Below, in pieces: positions 1-5,014 of a stretch of 5,014 nucleotides of DNA. Position 1 is the stretch's first letter. Every line of letters begins with the position of its first letter. A program made the translations under genes and the position numbers. A model generated the notes under the pieces. That model did no database searches and had not been told where the DNA came from. It was given only the letters and a program-made list of their open reading frames with translations. Origin of the DNA: Bacillota bacterium (GTDB lineage Bacteria; Bacillota; Clostridia; Oscillospirales; Ruminococcaceae). The stretch lies in the NCBI GenBank assembly GCA_023395695.1, contig JAEWYJ010000073.1, positions 1-5,014 on the forward strand. Reading direction: 5' to 3'.

Positions 1-863
1 GCCCTACACTGGAGTTTATGGAGGATGAGGTAATCGCCATTACCGGCGCGGATCTTTCCCCCATGGTGGATCGGGTTCCTGTCCCCAATTATCAAGCTGT
101 TTGCATAAAAAAAGGCGAGGTGCTTTCCTTTGGCGCAAGGCGAAGCGGCTGCCGGGCCTATATCGCCTTTGCGGGTGGTCTGGATGTGCCGGAGCTCTAC
201 GGCAGTCGCTCCACGCTGCTGCGCAATAAAATTGGCGGCATCAACGGTGAGGGGCGGGGACTTAAAAAGGAGGATCAAATTGGTTTTCGGGCCCCCAAGG
301 CGACGATTCCCAATCTGGCAATTCGTAAAATGGAACCGGAGAAAATTGAAGATACCGCTATCGATATCCGCGTAATACTGGGGCCTCAGGAAGAGCGGTT
401 TACGAAAAAGGGTATCGAAACTTTCTTTGGCGACAAGGGATACGTTGTTTCCAACCTTTGTGACCGTCAGGGCTACCGTCTGGAAGGCGACACCGTGGAG
501 CATGTGACCGATGGCAATATTGTCTCCGACGGTATTGCGCTGGGTGCGGTTCAAATTCCATCCAACGGCCAGCCTATTATCATGCTGGCCGAGCGCCAAA
601 GTACCGGCGGTTATACGAAAATTGCCAATGTTATCAGTTGTGATTTCCGCAAGATTGCCCAAAGCTTTGCCGGTTCCCATATCCGATTTATTCAGTGCAG
701 TGTGGAACAGGCGCAGGATTTGCTGATACAGGAAAGGGAATATCTTGAAAAATTGCGAGCCAGCTTTGCTGTCGCTCCGGTTTCAGAAAAAGGCCCGAAA
801 GAGCATTACCGTATTAATATCGACGGCGCCGTTTACCATGTGACCGTTGAAAGACGTCTGTAA
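1..863 (+). CDS. pxpC: PxpC-like subunit of 5-oxoprolinase (KipA / biotin-dependent carboxyltransferase family), 5' end outside window
   Basis: This is the larger of the two subunits (PxpB and PxpC) that work with PxpA in ATP-dependent opening of 5-oxoproline to glutamate in the cytoplasm. The frame is open to the window edge. The five codons before the ATG at 18 read PTLEF, matching the family's GPTLxF segment, so that ATG is internal and about 50 N-terminal residues are missing. Counting from that Met, family motifs are TGADL (9-13), SFGARRSGCRAYIAFAGG (37-54), GSRSTLL (62-68), GPQ (122-124), GYRLEG (152-157), SDGIALGAVQIP (170-181) and STGGYTKIA (195-203). Departures from the family pattern as I recall it are AERQSTGGYT for ADxQTTGGYP and DRQGYRL for DRMGYRL. 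A short C-terminal tail (264-281) follows the core. The gene stops 12 bases before pxpB, so the two are surely cotranscribed. The family is certain; 5-oxoproline as the actual substrate is not. Confidence 0.93.
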   Translation, partial: PTLEFMEDEVIAITGADLSPMVDRVPVPNYQAVCIKKGEVLSFGARRSGCRAYIAFAGGLDVPELYGSRSTLLRNKIGGINGEGRGLKKEDQIGFRAPKATIPNLAIRKMEPEKIEDTAIDIRVILGPQEERFTKKGIETFFGDKGYVVSNLCDRQGYRLEGDTVEHVTDGNIVSDGIALGAVQIPSNGQPIIMLAERQSTGGYTKIANVISCDFRKIAQSFAGSHIRFIQCSVEQAQDLLIQEREYLEKLRASFAVAPVSEKGPKEHYRINIDGAVYHVTVERRL

Positions 864-875
864 AGGAGGAGAAGT

Positions 876-1613
876 ATGCGTCAGCCTTTTCAGATACTGC
901 TTTGCGGCGACAGTGCAGTTGCTGTGCAGTTCGGAGAAAAAGCCGATATTGAGACCAGCCTGAAGGTTCGAACCATGGACCGGATGATTAAGTCCCATCC
1001 GCAAAATGGTGTTACCGAGACCATTCCTACATACCGTTCCCTTATGGTGCATTATGACCCACTGCGCGTTCGTTTTTTAGAGCTGGCGGACTATCTCCGA
1101 AGATTGGGCGAGCAGGTGCGTTGGGACGGCCTGGCACCCAGTACCGAGGGGATATGCCTGCCGGTCTGTTACAGCCACCCGGGTACCGAGATTGAGACCG
1201 TAGCAAAATTTGAGAAGATGCGCGTGGAGGATGTCATCCGGATTCATAGCCAGTCCGAACATTATGTATTTATGATTGGATTTGCGCCTGCAAACGCTTA
1301 TATAGGCTGTCCCGCCGGCACCTTTACTATTTCCCGCAAGACCGCACCTGCTATGGCGCCCTATGACCGTTCTGTGCAGATTTGGTCCGACCAGACGACG
1401 GTAGCGCCTTTCTTGGGCCAGACCGGCTGGTACAGCCTGGGCAGAACACCGGTGCGAACCTATGACCCCCGAAAAGAGAACCCCAGCTATTTTCAGAGCG
1501 GCGAATGGGTCAAGTTTATGCCGGTCACCATGCAGGAATATGAATTGATTGAAAGAGATGTTCTGAATATGCGCTATCAGCCTGAAAGGTTTCAGCGCCA
1601 GACTCAGGACTAA
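876..1613 (+). CDS. pxpB: PxpB-like subunit of 5-oxoprolinase (KipI / allophanate hydrolase subunit 1 family)
   Basis: The 245-residue product is the usual length for PxpB/KipI, the partner of PxpC. In Bacillus the homologue KipI was first known as an inhibitor of the sporulation kinase KinA. The start is fixed by AGGAGG at 864-869, six bases before the ATG, and by the N-terminal GDSAVAVQFG motif (residues 11-20). Further landmarks are LPVCY (95-99), VEDVIRIH (117-124), FMIGFAPANAYIG (132-144), GRTPVRTYDP (189-198) and SGEWVKFMPV (208-217). The core is divergent. The usual GFxPGFxYLG is GFAPANAYIG, and the usual QTGIYPxxxPGGW region reads QTTVAPFLGQTGW (173-185). The loss of PGGW and of the PGF turn is unusual for this family, judged from memory of its consensus. 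The frame is intact. Order C-B-A differs from E. coli, where pxpB precedes pxpC. Gaps are 12 bases to pxpC and 30 to pxpA. Confidence 0.92.
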   Translation: MRQPFQILLCGDSAVAVQFGEKADIETSLKVRTMDRMIKSHPQNGVTETIPTYRSLMVHYDPLRVRFLELADYLRRLGEQVRWDGLAPSTEGICLPVCYSHPGTEIETVAKFEKMRVEDVIRIHSQSEHYVFMIGFAPANAYIGCPAGTFTISRKTAPAMAPYDRSVQIWSDQTTVAPFLGQTGWYSLGRTPVRTYDPRKENPSYFQSGEWVKFMPVTMQEYELIERDVLNMRYQPERFQRQTQD

Positions 1614-1643
1614 GACCGGAATTTTTGAAAGGACGGACAACTT

Positions 1644-2420
1644 ATGATCAACATCGATTTAAACTCCGACCTGGGCGAAAGCTTTGGCAATTACAGCATT
1701 GACCAGAATGATGCACTCTTGGATATTGTCACCTCTGCAAACATTGCCTGCGGTCTCCATGCCGGCGATCCTATGGTTATGGATGAAACGGTAAAAAGGG
1801 CCGTTGAGCGCGGCATTGGTATTGGCGCGCACCCCGGTTATCCCGACCTGCAAGGCTTTGGACGCCGCAAAATGGACATGACGCCCGCAGAGATCCGCAA
1901 CTTTATCCTTTATCAGCTGGGTGCGCTGGATGCCTTCGCCCGCGTTCATGGCACGAAAATTCAGCATCTGGAGACCCACGGCGCTTTGGGCACTCTGGTT
2001 CAGCGCGATATGGAGTAGGCCCGTGCCGTTGCCCGGGCTGCTTACGAATTTGACCCCGATCTGATCCTCATGGGGCAGAATGCCAAGTCCTGCGCGGTAC
2101 TGGCCGCTCAGGAGGTGGGCTTGCGGACGCTGACCCGCAAGTTCTTCACCGACCGCGCCTACACCAATGACGGATATCTGGTTCCCCGTGGAACGCCCGG
2201 CGCCATGATTGAAGATGAGGACATTGCGATGGAACGCATTGTTCGCCTCATCCGCAAAAACGAGCTGGTCAGCATTACCGGAAAGGTCATCCATATGGAG
2301 ATTCCCCAGATGATTATGCTGCACGGCGACCAGCCCAAGGCGGTGGCGTTTGCAAGAAAGACCAGAACTATTCTGGAACAGGAAGGCGTGGCCCTGCAAA
2401 ACTTTGCACGGTCTCTTTGA
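1644..2420 (+). pseudogene. pxpA: PxpA-like 5-oxoprolinase subunit (LamB/YcsF family) interrupted by one in-frame amber codon
   Basis: PxpA belongs to the LamB/YcsF family and is thought to act first on 5-oxoproline, before PxpB and PxpC. One frame of 258 codons, near the usual family length of about 250, runs from the ATG at 1644 to TGA at 2418. It contains a single TAG at codon 125 (2016-2018). The first half has [12 protein letters not shown] (4-15), [13 protein letters not shown] (31-43), GAHPGYPD (61-68) and FGRRKM (72-77). After the stop, the frame continues at once with ARAVARAAYEFDPDLILMG, then DRAYTNDG (170-177), VPR (180-182) and LHGD (226-229). The amber codon falls where E. coli PxpA has Leu, so TTG to TAG is the simplest change. 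The ATG at 2070 has no ribosome binding site, so a separate downstream gene is unlikely. HVKPHGALYN, strongly conserved in the family, reads [10 protein letters not shown] (108-117). A Shine-Dalgarno sequence, AAAGGA, lies at 1628-1633. It may be a true pseudogene, a sequence error, or a read-through gene. Confidence 0.85.
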
Positions 2421-2445
2421 CATTGTTTAAGAAAACTGCTATATT
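2417..2445 (+). promoter_or_regulatory. Strong SigA/sigma-70-type promoter for the aminotransferase-ridA unit
   Basis: A perfect -35 box TTGACA (2417-2422) is followed by a 17-base spacer and the -10 box TATATT (2440-2445). TG at 2437-2438 gives a TGn-extended -10. The -35 box shares bases with the pxpA TGA stop codon. Transcription would be expected to begin near 2452, giving a leader of about 38 bases before the aminotransferase ATG. This implies that the downstream pair can be expressed independently of the Pxp genes. No operator repeat is obvious around it. Confidence 0.8.
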
Positions 2446-2476
2446 GTCTCTGATCCTTTCGAATGGCCGTAAAAAT

Positions 2477-2482
2477 AAGGAG
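2477..2482 (+). promoter_or_regulatory. Ribosome binding site that sets the aminotransferase start
   Basis: AAGGAG lies seven bases before the ATG at 2490. The longer in-frame ATG at 2463 lies upstream of this site, has no Shine-Dalgarno sequence of its own, and would add nine residues rich in Lys/Arg/Ile that do not look like family sequence. The start at 2490 is therefore preferred. Confidence 0.88.
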
Positions 2483-2489
2483 AATCATT

Positions 2490-3707
2490 ATGAGCAATCT
2501 GCTTGAAAAATTCGCGCGTCTGGGTGTTGACAATGCCCCCGGACAGGAGGGCCTGCAAAAACAGGGGGCGCTGTCTTTGGAAGGCGAGGCGCTTCCCGGT
2601 ATCCCCGTTGATTTTTCTCACGGTGATGTGGATGCCCACAAGCCGATCCCCGGCAGTATGGAGCGCTTTGTGGAAGGCTTTGTGGTTGGCGGCGGTCATC
2701 AGGCCTACACAGAATACCGTGGCAAGGACAGCATCCGCAGGTATTTGGCGGAGAAGCTGTCTGAGTTCAGCGGTGCCCCCGTGGATTCTGCTACCGAGAT
2801 TATTATGACTCCCGGCACTCAGGGCGCCCTGTTTTTGGCCATGGGTGCTCTCATCAGCCGTGGTGACAAGGTGGCCATTATAGAGCCCGACTACTTTGCC
2901 AACCGCAAGCTGGTGGAGTTCTTCGACGGCGAGCTGGTTCCTGTGCCCATTCGTTGGACCGAGCAGGAGCACTACGCCGGTTTGGATTTGGAAGTTCTGG
3001 AAAAGGCTTTTCGGAATGGGGTAAAGCTGTTCCTCTACTCTAACCCTAATAATCCTACCGGCGTTATCTACTCTCCTGAGGAAGTGGCCGCTATCGGCAG
3101 TCTGGCCCGGAAGCACGGCGTTGCCGTTATCGCCGACGAGCTGTATTCCCGTCAGCTTATCGATAAGGATCTGCCCTACACCCATCTGCGCGCTCTGGAG
3201 GAAAAGCCTGATACGCTGATTACCATTATTGGTCCCTCCAAGACCGAGTCTCTCAGCGGTTTCCGTCTGGGCGTTGCCTACGGTTCCGCCGACATTATTA
3301 CGCGTATGGAAAAGCTGCAGGCCATTGTTTCTCTGCGTACCGCCGGCTACTGCCAGAGTGCATACCTTGGCTGGTTCTCCGAACCCAGAGGCTGGATGGA
3401 AGACCGAATCAACAACCATCGCCAGATTCGGGATGATCTGCTGGCAGTGGTGCAAAAGTATCCCGGTTGCTGGGCCCGTCCCACCGAGGGCGGAAGCTAT
3501 CTGTTCCTGATGTTGCCCGAGCTGAAGGTCACTTTGAATGAGTTTGTGAAGATTTGCCGTGCCCAGGCTTCGGTCACCGTAACTCCCGGCACCGAGTTCG
3601 GCCCCCAGTTTACCAATTGGGTTCGTCTGAACTTCTCCCAGAACCATGACGCCGCCGTGGATGCTATGGAACGCATCTGCCGGCTGGCCCAGCGCTACCG
3701 CGCCTGA
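2490..3707 (+). CDS. PLP-dependent aminotransferase, class I/II (fold type I)
   Basis: The 405-residue protein has the full set of aspartate-aminotransferase-fold residues. These are HQAYTEYRG (70-78), the phosphate-binding turn TPGTQGALF (107-115), the ring-stacking aromatic in EPDY (Tyr135), NPNNPTG (185-191, with Asn188 near the cofactor ring oxygen), ADELY (215-219, Asp216 binding the pyridine nitrogen and Tyr219), the Schiff-base lysine in SKTESLSGFRLG (Lys251, with Arg259 for phosphate), and NWVRLNF with Arg379 expected to bind the substrate alpha-carboxylate. It should move an amino group between an amino acid and a 2-oxo acid in the cytoplasm. The exact substrate cannot be read from sequence. 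Lysine is coded AAG at 15 of 17 sites, unlike pxpC, suggesting high expression. It follows a strong promoter and is followed 23 bases later by ridA, a logical partner because RidA removes reactive intermediates made by PLP enzymes. Some fold-type I relatives are lyases rather than transaminases, so aminotransferase is a family-level call. Confidence 0.92.
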   Translation: MSNLLEKFARLGVDNAPGQEGLQKQGALSLEGEALPGIPVDFSHGDVDAHKPIPGSMERFVEGFVVGGGHQAYTEYRGKDSIRRYLAEKLSEFSGAPVDSATEIIMTPGTQGALFLAMGALISRGDKVAIIEPDYFANRKLVEFFDGELVPVPIRWTEQEHYAGLDLEVLEKAFRNGVKLFLYSNPNNPTGVIYSPEEVAAIGSLARKHGVAVIADELYSRQLIDKDLPYTHLRALEEKPDTLITIIGPSKTESLSGFRLGVAYGSADIITRMEKLQAIVSLRTAGYCQSAYLGWFSEPRGWMEDRINNHRQIRDDLLAVVQKYPGCWARPTEGGSYLFLMLPELKVTLNEFVKICRAQASVTVTPGTEFGPQFTNWVRLNFSQNHDAAVDAMERICRLAQRYRA

Positions 3708-3730
3708 ACAAAAATAGGAGGCTATCAATA

Positions 3731-4150
3731 ATGAGTAAGAATCCCGTTCCCCAGGGCAGGTATAAGCCCGCTGTTCGTTACGGCAATGTTGTATATACCG
3801 CGGGCATGACCCCCCGCAAGGATGGCGTGCTGCTGTATGCCGGTAAAATCCGCGCGGATGAGTCTCTGGAGACCTATCGGGTCGCCATTGAGCAGGCTGC
3901 AGCCAATGCACTGAACGCCGCTTGCGGCTGCCTGGGCGAAGGCGAGAAGATTGCCCAAATTCTGTCCCTGACAGTTTACATCAACGGTGAGCCCGACTAC
4001 ATGACCCATGCCAAGATCGGGGACGTAGTCTCCGGCTACCTCTATGAGCAGCTGGGTGATGCAGGTATCGGTGCAAGAGCCGCTATCGGCGTTGCAACGC
4101 TGCCCGGCAATGCCCCTGTTGAAGTGCAGCTTGTTGCGGCTGTTGAATAA
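3731..4150 (+). CDS. RidA (YjgF/YER057c/UK114) family protein, probable enamine/imine deaminase
   Basis: The 139-residue product is a small cytoplasmic protein of the trimeric RidA/YjgF fold. Canonical RidA hydrolyses enamines and imines released by PLP enzymes, preventing damage to other PLP proteins. Visible motifs are the N-terminal PQGRYKPAVRYGNVVYTAG (7-25), KDGVLLYAGKI (30-40), a central helix (about 46-66) and GARAAIGVATLPGNAPVEV (114-132). Arg116 and Glu131 match the Arg that binds the substrate carboxylate and the conserved Glu of active RidA proteins. The length and the GxVLYxGK insert look more like the YjgF-like_1 subgroup than archetypal RidA, so activity on 2-aminoacrylate is not assured. 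The ribosome binding site AGGAGG (3716-3721) sits nine bases before the ATG. It lies 23 bases after the aminotransferase gene and shares its AAG preference (5 of 6 Lys codons), so the two form one operon. Confidence 0.92.
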   Translation: MSKNPVPQGRYKPAVRYGNVVYTAGMTPRKDGVLLYAGKIRADESLETYRVAIEQAAANALNAACGCLGEGEKIAQILSLTVYINGEPDYMTHAKIGDVVSGYLYEQLGDAGIGARAAIGVATLPGNAPVEVQLVAAVE

Positions 4151-4350
4151 TTCTGTTTTTTCTTTTTTTCAATGAGGACAGGCGGCAAGATTATTTCTTG
4201 CCGCCTGTTGAGCTTATAGAGAGACAGCCGAGTATTTCACAGCGAATTTTTTCTCATGCTAACGCTATGCGTTTAAAAGCCGAATAACCTCAAAGCCAAT
4301 CTTTTTTTGACTTCTGCCAACCTTTTTGCGCATAATTCCACGATGCCGCC
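4151..4350. other. Intergenic region between ridA and the hemerythrin promoter
   Basis: This stretch holds a T-rich tract at once after the ridA stop (4151-4169, 16 of 19 bases T), the hairpin at 4179-4207, and then AT-rich DNA with no gene supported on the + strand. A small inverted repeat AACGC-TAT-GCGTT lies at 4261-4273. The - strand has a 33-codon ATG frame (4265-4366) that lacks a ribosome binding site and is not called as a gene. Confidence 0.6.
4178..4208 (+). terminator. Hairpin after ridA, probable transcript end
   Basis: CAGGCGGCAAG (4179-4189) and CTTGCCGCCTG (4197-4207) pair perfectly over 11 bp around a seven-base loop. The flanking A4178-T4208 pair extends the stem to 12 bp. 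It lies 28 bases after the ridA stop codon, so a role in ending or protecting the aminotransferase-ridA transcript is likely. It lacks the usual T run after the stem on either strand. The T-rich tract lies before the stem instead, so it is not a textbook intrinsic terminator. Confidence 0.5.
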
Positions 4351-4384
4351 TTGAATCTTGCCACATTTTACTGTAGAATATAAT
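4351..4384 (+). promoter_or_regulatory. Probable SigA-type promoter of the hemerythrin gene
   Basis: Two box pairings overlap here. TTGAAT (4351-4356) stands 17 bases before TAGAAT (4374-4379), and TTGCCA (4358-4363) stands 15 bases before a perfect TATAAT (4379-4384). The dense A/T run around 4374-4390 fits a -10 region. The predicted start would give a leader of about 35-45 bases. Which pair is used cannot be decided from sequence. Confidence 0.55.
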
Positions 4385-4425
4385 AAAATAAAGGAATGAT
4401 TTTCCGAATATAAGGGGGAATAGTT

Positions 4426-4824
4426 ATGCCATGGACACCGAACCTGTCAGTCGGCATCGGTCTGATTGACGAACAGCATCAGATCTGGTTTGACAAAGCA
4501 GAAAAGCTTTTTGAAGCAGGTAAAAAGAACCAGGCCAAAGAATATATCGGGGAGCTGCTGGACTTTTTAGAGAGCTACACCAAAAAGCATTTTTCCGATG
4601 AGGAAAACTACATGCAGCGTATCCGCTATCCGCAGTATGCGGAGCAAAAGGCGGCGCACACAGCCTTTATTGCACGGCTGCAAAAGCTGCGCAGCGACTA
4701 TCAGACCTCCGGCGGAAATATTCTGGTCATCATCAATGCCAACCAGATGGTTCTCGAATGGCTGACCAAGCACATTTCCAGTATGGATAAAAAAATTGGT
4801 GAGTTTGCAAAGACGCTCAAGTGA
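4426..4824 (+). CDS. Bacteriohemerythrin, single-domain diiron oxygen-binding protein
   Basis: The 132-residue protein is the size of a stand-alone hemerythrin domain, a four-helix bundle with a non-haem diiron centre. In bacteria these proteins bind oxygen for storage, delivery or sensing, or buffer iron and nitric oxide stress. Ligand motifs are DEQH (His18), HFSDEENYM (His55, Glu59), QKAAHTAF (Gln74, His78) and WLTKHISSMD (His116, Asp121). The first His of the usual HxxxH pair is Gln74. I recall the same Gln in clostridial members, so it is probably lineage-specific and not damage, but it may alter the iron site. The N-terminal PWTPNLSVGIGLIDEQH pattern is typical. There is no signal peptide or transmembrane segment, so it should be cytoplasmic. 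The start is supported by AAGGGGGA (4412-4419), six bases before the ATG. It is monocistronic with its own promoter, and no clear terminator is seen after it. Confidence 0.95.
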   Translation: MPWTPNLSVGIGLIDEQHQIWFDKAEKLFEAGKKNQAKEYIGELLDFLESYTKKHFSDEENYMQRIRYPQYAEQKAAHTAFIARLQKLRSDYQTSGGNILVIINANQMVLEWLTKHISSMDKKIGEFAKTLK

Positions 4825-4890
4825 GCATAGCACCGGCAAGCCTATTATCCAAGAAAATTAATAAAAAGCCTTCCGCTAATGGCGATGCTA

Positions 4891-5014
4891 GAGCGTGTAT
4901 GCAAACCCAAAGGTTGTAGTAAAAGTGGATAATATGGTAAAGTTGAACCATGAGACGACATGAGTTAAGCGAAGAACAATGGAATAAAATAAAGGGATTG
5001 CTGCCACCGGAAAA
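4891..5014 (+). mobile_element. Left end of an IS5-family insertion sequence, continuing past the window
   Basis: The element is recognised from the transposase start at 4950. The left terminus is inferred: GAGCGTGTATGCAAAC, beginning at about 4891 just after CTA, has the look of an IS5-family terminal repeat (GAG start, TA-containing target). The matching right repeat and target duplication are outside the window, so the exact boundary is uncertain. The 59-base leader carries a possible -10 sequence GATAAT (4928-4933) with no good -35. It sits about 65 bases after the hemerythrin stop codon, so that gene is not broken. Confidence 0.6.
4950..5014 (+). CDS. IS5-family (IS402/IS427-like) transposase, N-terminal fragment cut by the window edge
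   Basis: Only 21 full codons are present, reading MRRHELSEEQWNKIKGLLPP and one more Glu. The pattern M-R-R-x-E-L-(S/T)-x-E-Q-W-x-x-I-x-x-L-L-P is the N-terminal signature of IS5-family transposases with the DUF4096-type DNA-binding region. The enzyme would be a DDE transposase, but the catalytic part is beyond the edge. Many IS427-like elements make transposase by frameshifting between two frames, which cannot be checked here. The upstream ribosome binding site is weak, as is common for transposases. Confidence 0.82.
   Translation, partial: MRRHELSEEQWNKIKGLLPPE

Noticed and set aside
18..20. ATG at 18 as the true start of pxpC
   Set aside because: Upstream codons PTLEF match the family, the frame is open to the edge, and about 50 conserved N-terminal residues would be missing.
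2070..2420. A separate gene for the second half of pxpA starting at the ATG at 2070
   Set aside because: There is no Shine-Dalgarno sequence, and the conserved reading frame continues upstream directly to the TAG, so the start would fall inside a conserved strand of the PxpA fold.
1659..2423. 254-codon open frame on the - strand
   Set aside because: It is the antisense shadow of pxpA, with no recognisable motif and no ribosome binding site.
2463..2489. Earlier ATG for the aminotransferase
   Set aside because: The good ribosome binding site lies inside this extension, seven bases before the ATG at 2490.
2439..3911. 490-codon open frame on the - strand
   Set aside because: It lies antisense to the aminotransferase and ridA, whose motifs are unmistakable. 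The open frame is a by-product of their biased codon use, and its translation has no recognisable domain.
4126..4169. Intrinsic terminator formed by the 3' end of ridA and the following T-rich tract
   Set aside because: Only a four-pair stem (CAGC/GCTG, 4127-4142) precedes the tract, with eight bases between stem and T run, which is too weak and too distant.
4151..4425. CRISPR array, tRNA, riboswitch or small RNA gene in the intergenic region
   Set aside because: No regularly spaced repeats, no cloverleaf and no known aptamer core could be seen; only the hairpin, T-rich tract and promoter are supported.

Overview
The window looks like a piece of a Clostridia-type (Bacillota) chromosome. The reasons are strong AGGAGG-type ribosome binding sites before nearly every gene, roughly balanced base composition with AT-rich intergenic DNA, SigA-like promoter boxes, and a hemerythrin variant that I associate with Clostridia. 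The taxon is an inference; no rRNA or other marker gene is present.

Left part (1-2420): three genes on the + strand, closely spaced, in the order pxpC, pxpB, pxpA. They encode homologues of the three subunits of prokaryotic ATP-dependent 5-oxoprolinase (KipA/KipI/LamB-YcsF families). pxpC is cut by the left window edge. pxpA carries one in-frame amber codon (TAG, 2016-2018) that splits an otherwise intact 258-codon frame. Several positions that are normally near-invariant in these families are replaced in all three subunits, so either the substrate may differ from 5-oxoproline or the system is decaying.

Middle part (2417-4150): a fold-type I PLP-dependent aminotransferase and a RidA-family imine/enamine deaminase form a second transcription unit. 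It has a near-consensus promoter (TTGACA, 17-base spacer, TGn-extended TATATT) whose -35 box overlaps the pxpA stop codon. The aminotransferase uses AAG for lysine far more than the Pxp genes do, which suggests high expression. A plausible joint role is that the Pxp-like enzyme opens a cyclic amide to an amino acid, the aminotransferase converts it to a keto acid, and RidA clears reactive enamine/imine intermediates.

Right part (4151-5014): a 275-base intergenic region holds a T-rich tract, a perfect 11-bp hairpin and a promoter. It is followed by a single-domain bacteriohemerythrin (oxygen or iron binding). The window ends in the first 21 codons of an IS5-family (IS402/IS427-like) transposase, so an insertion sequence lies just downstream of the hemerythrin gene.

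No CRISPR array, tRNA, rRNA, phage gene or defence system is visible. The best leads are the amber-interrupted pxpA and the motif divergence shared by the three Pxp-like subunits beside an aminotransferase-RidA pair.
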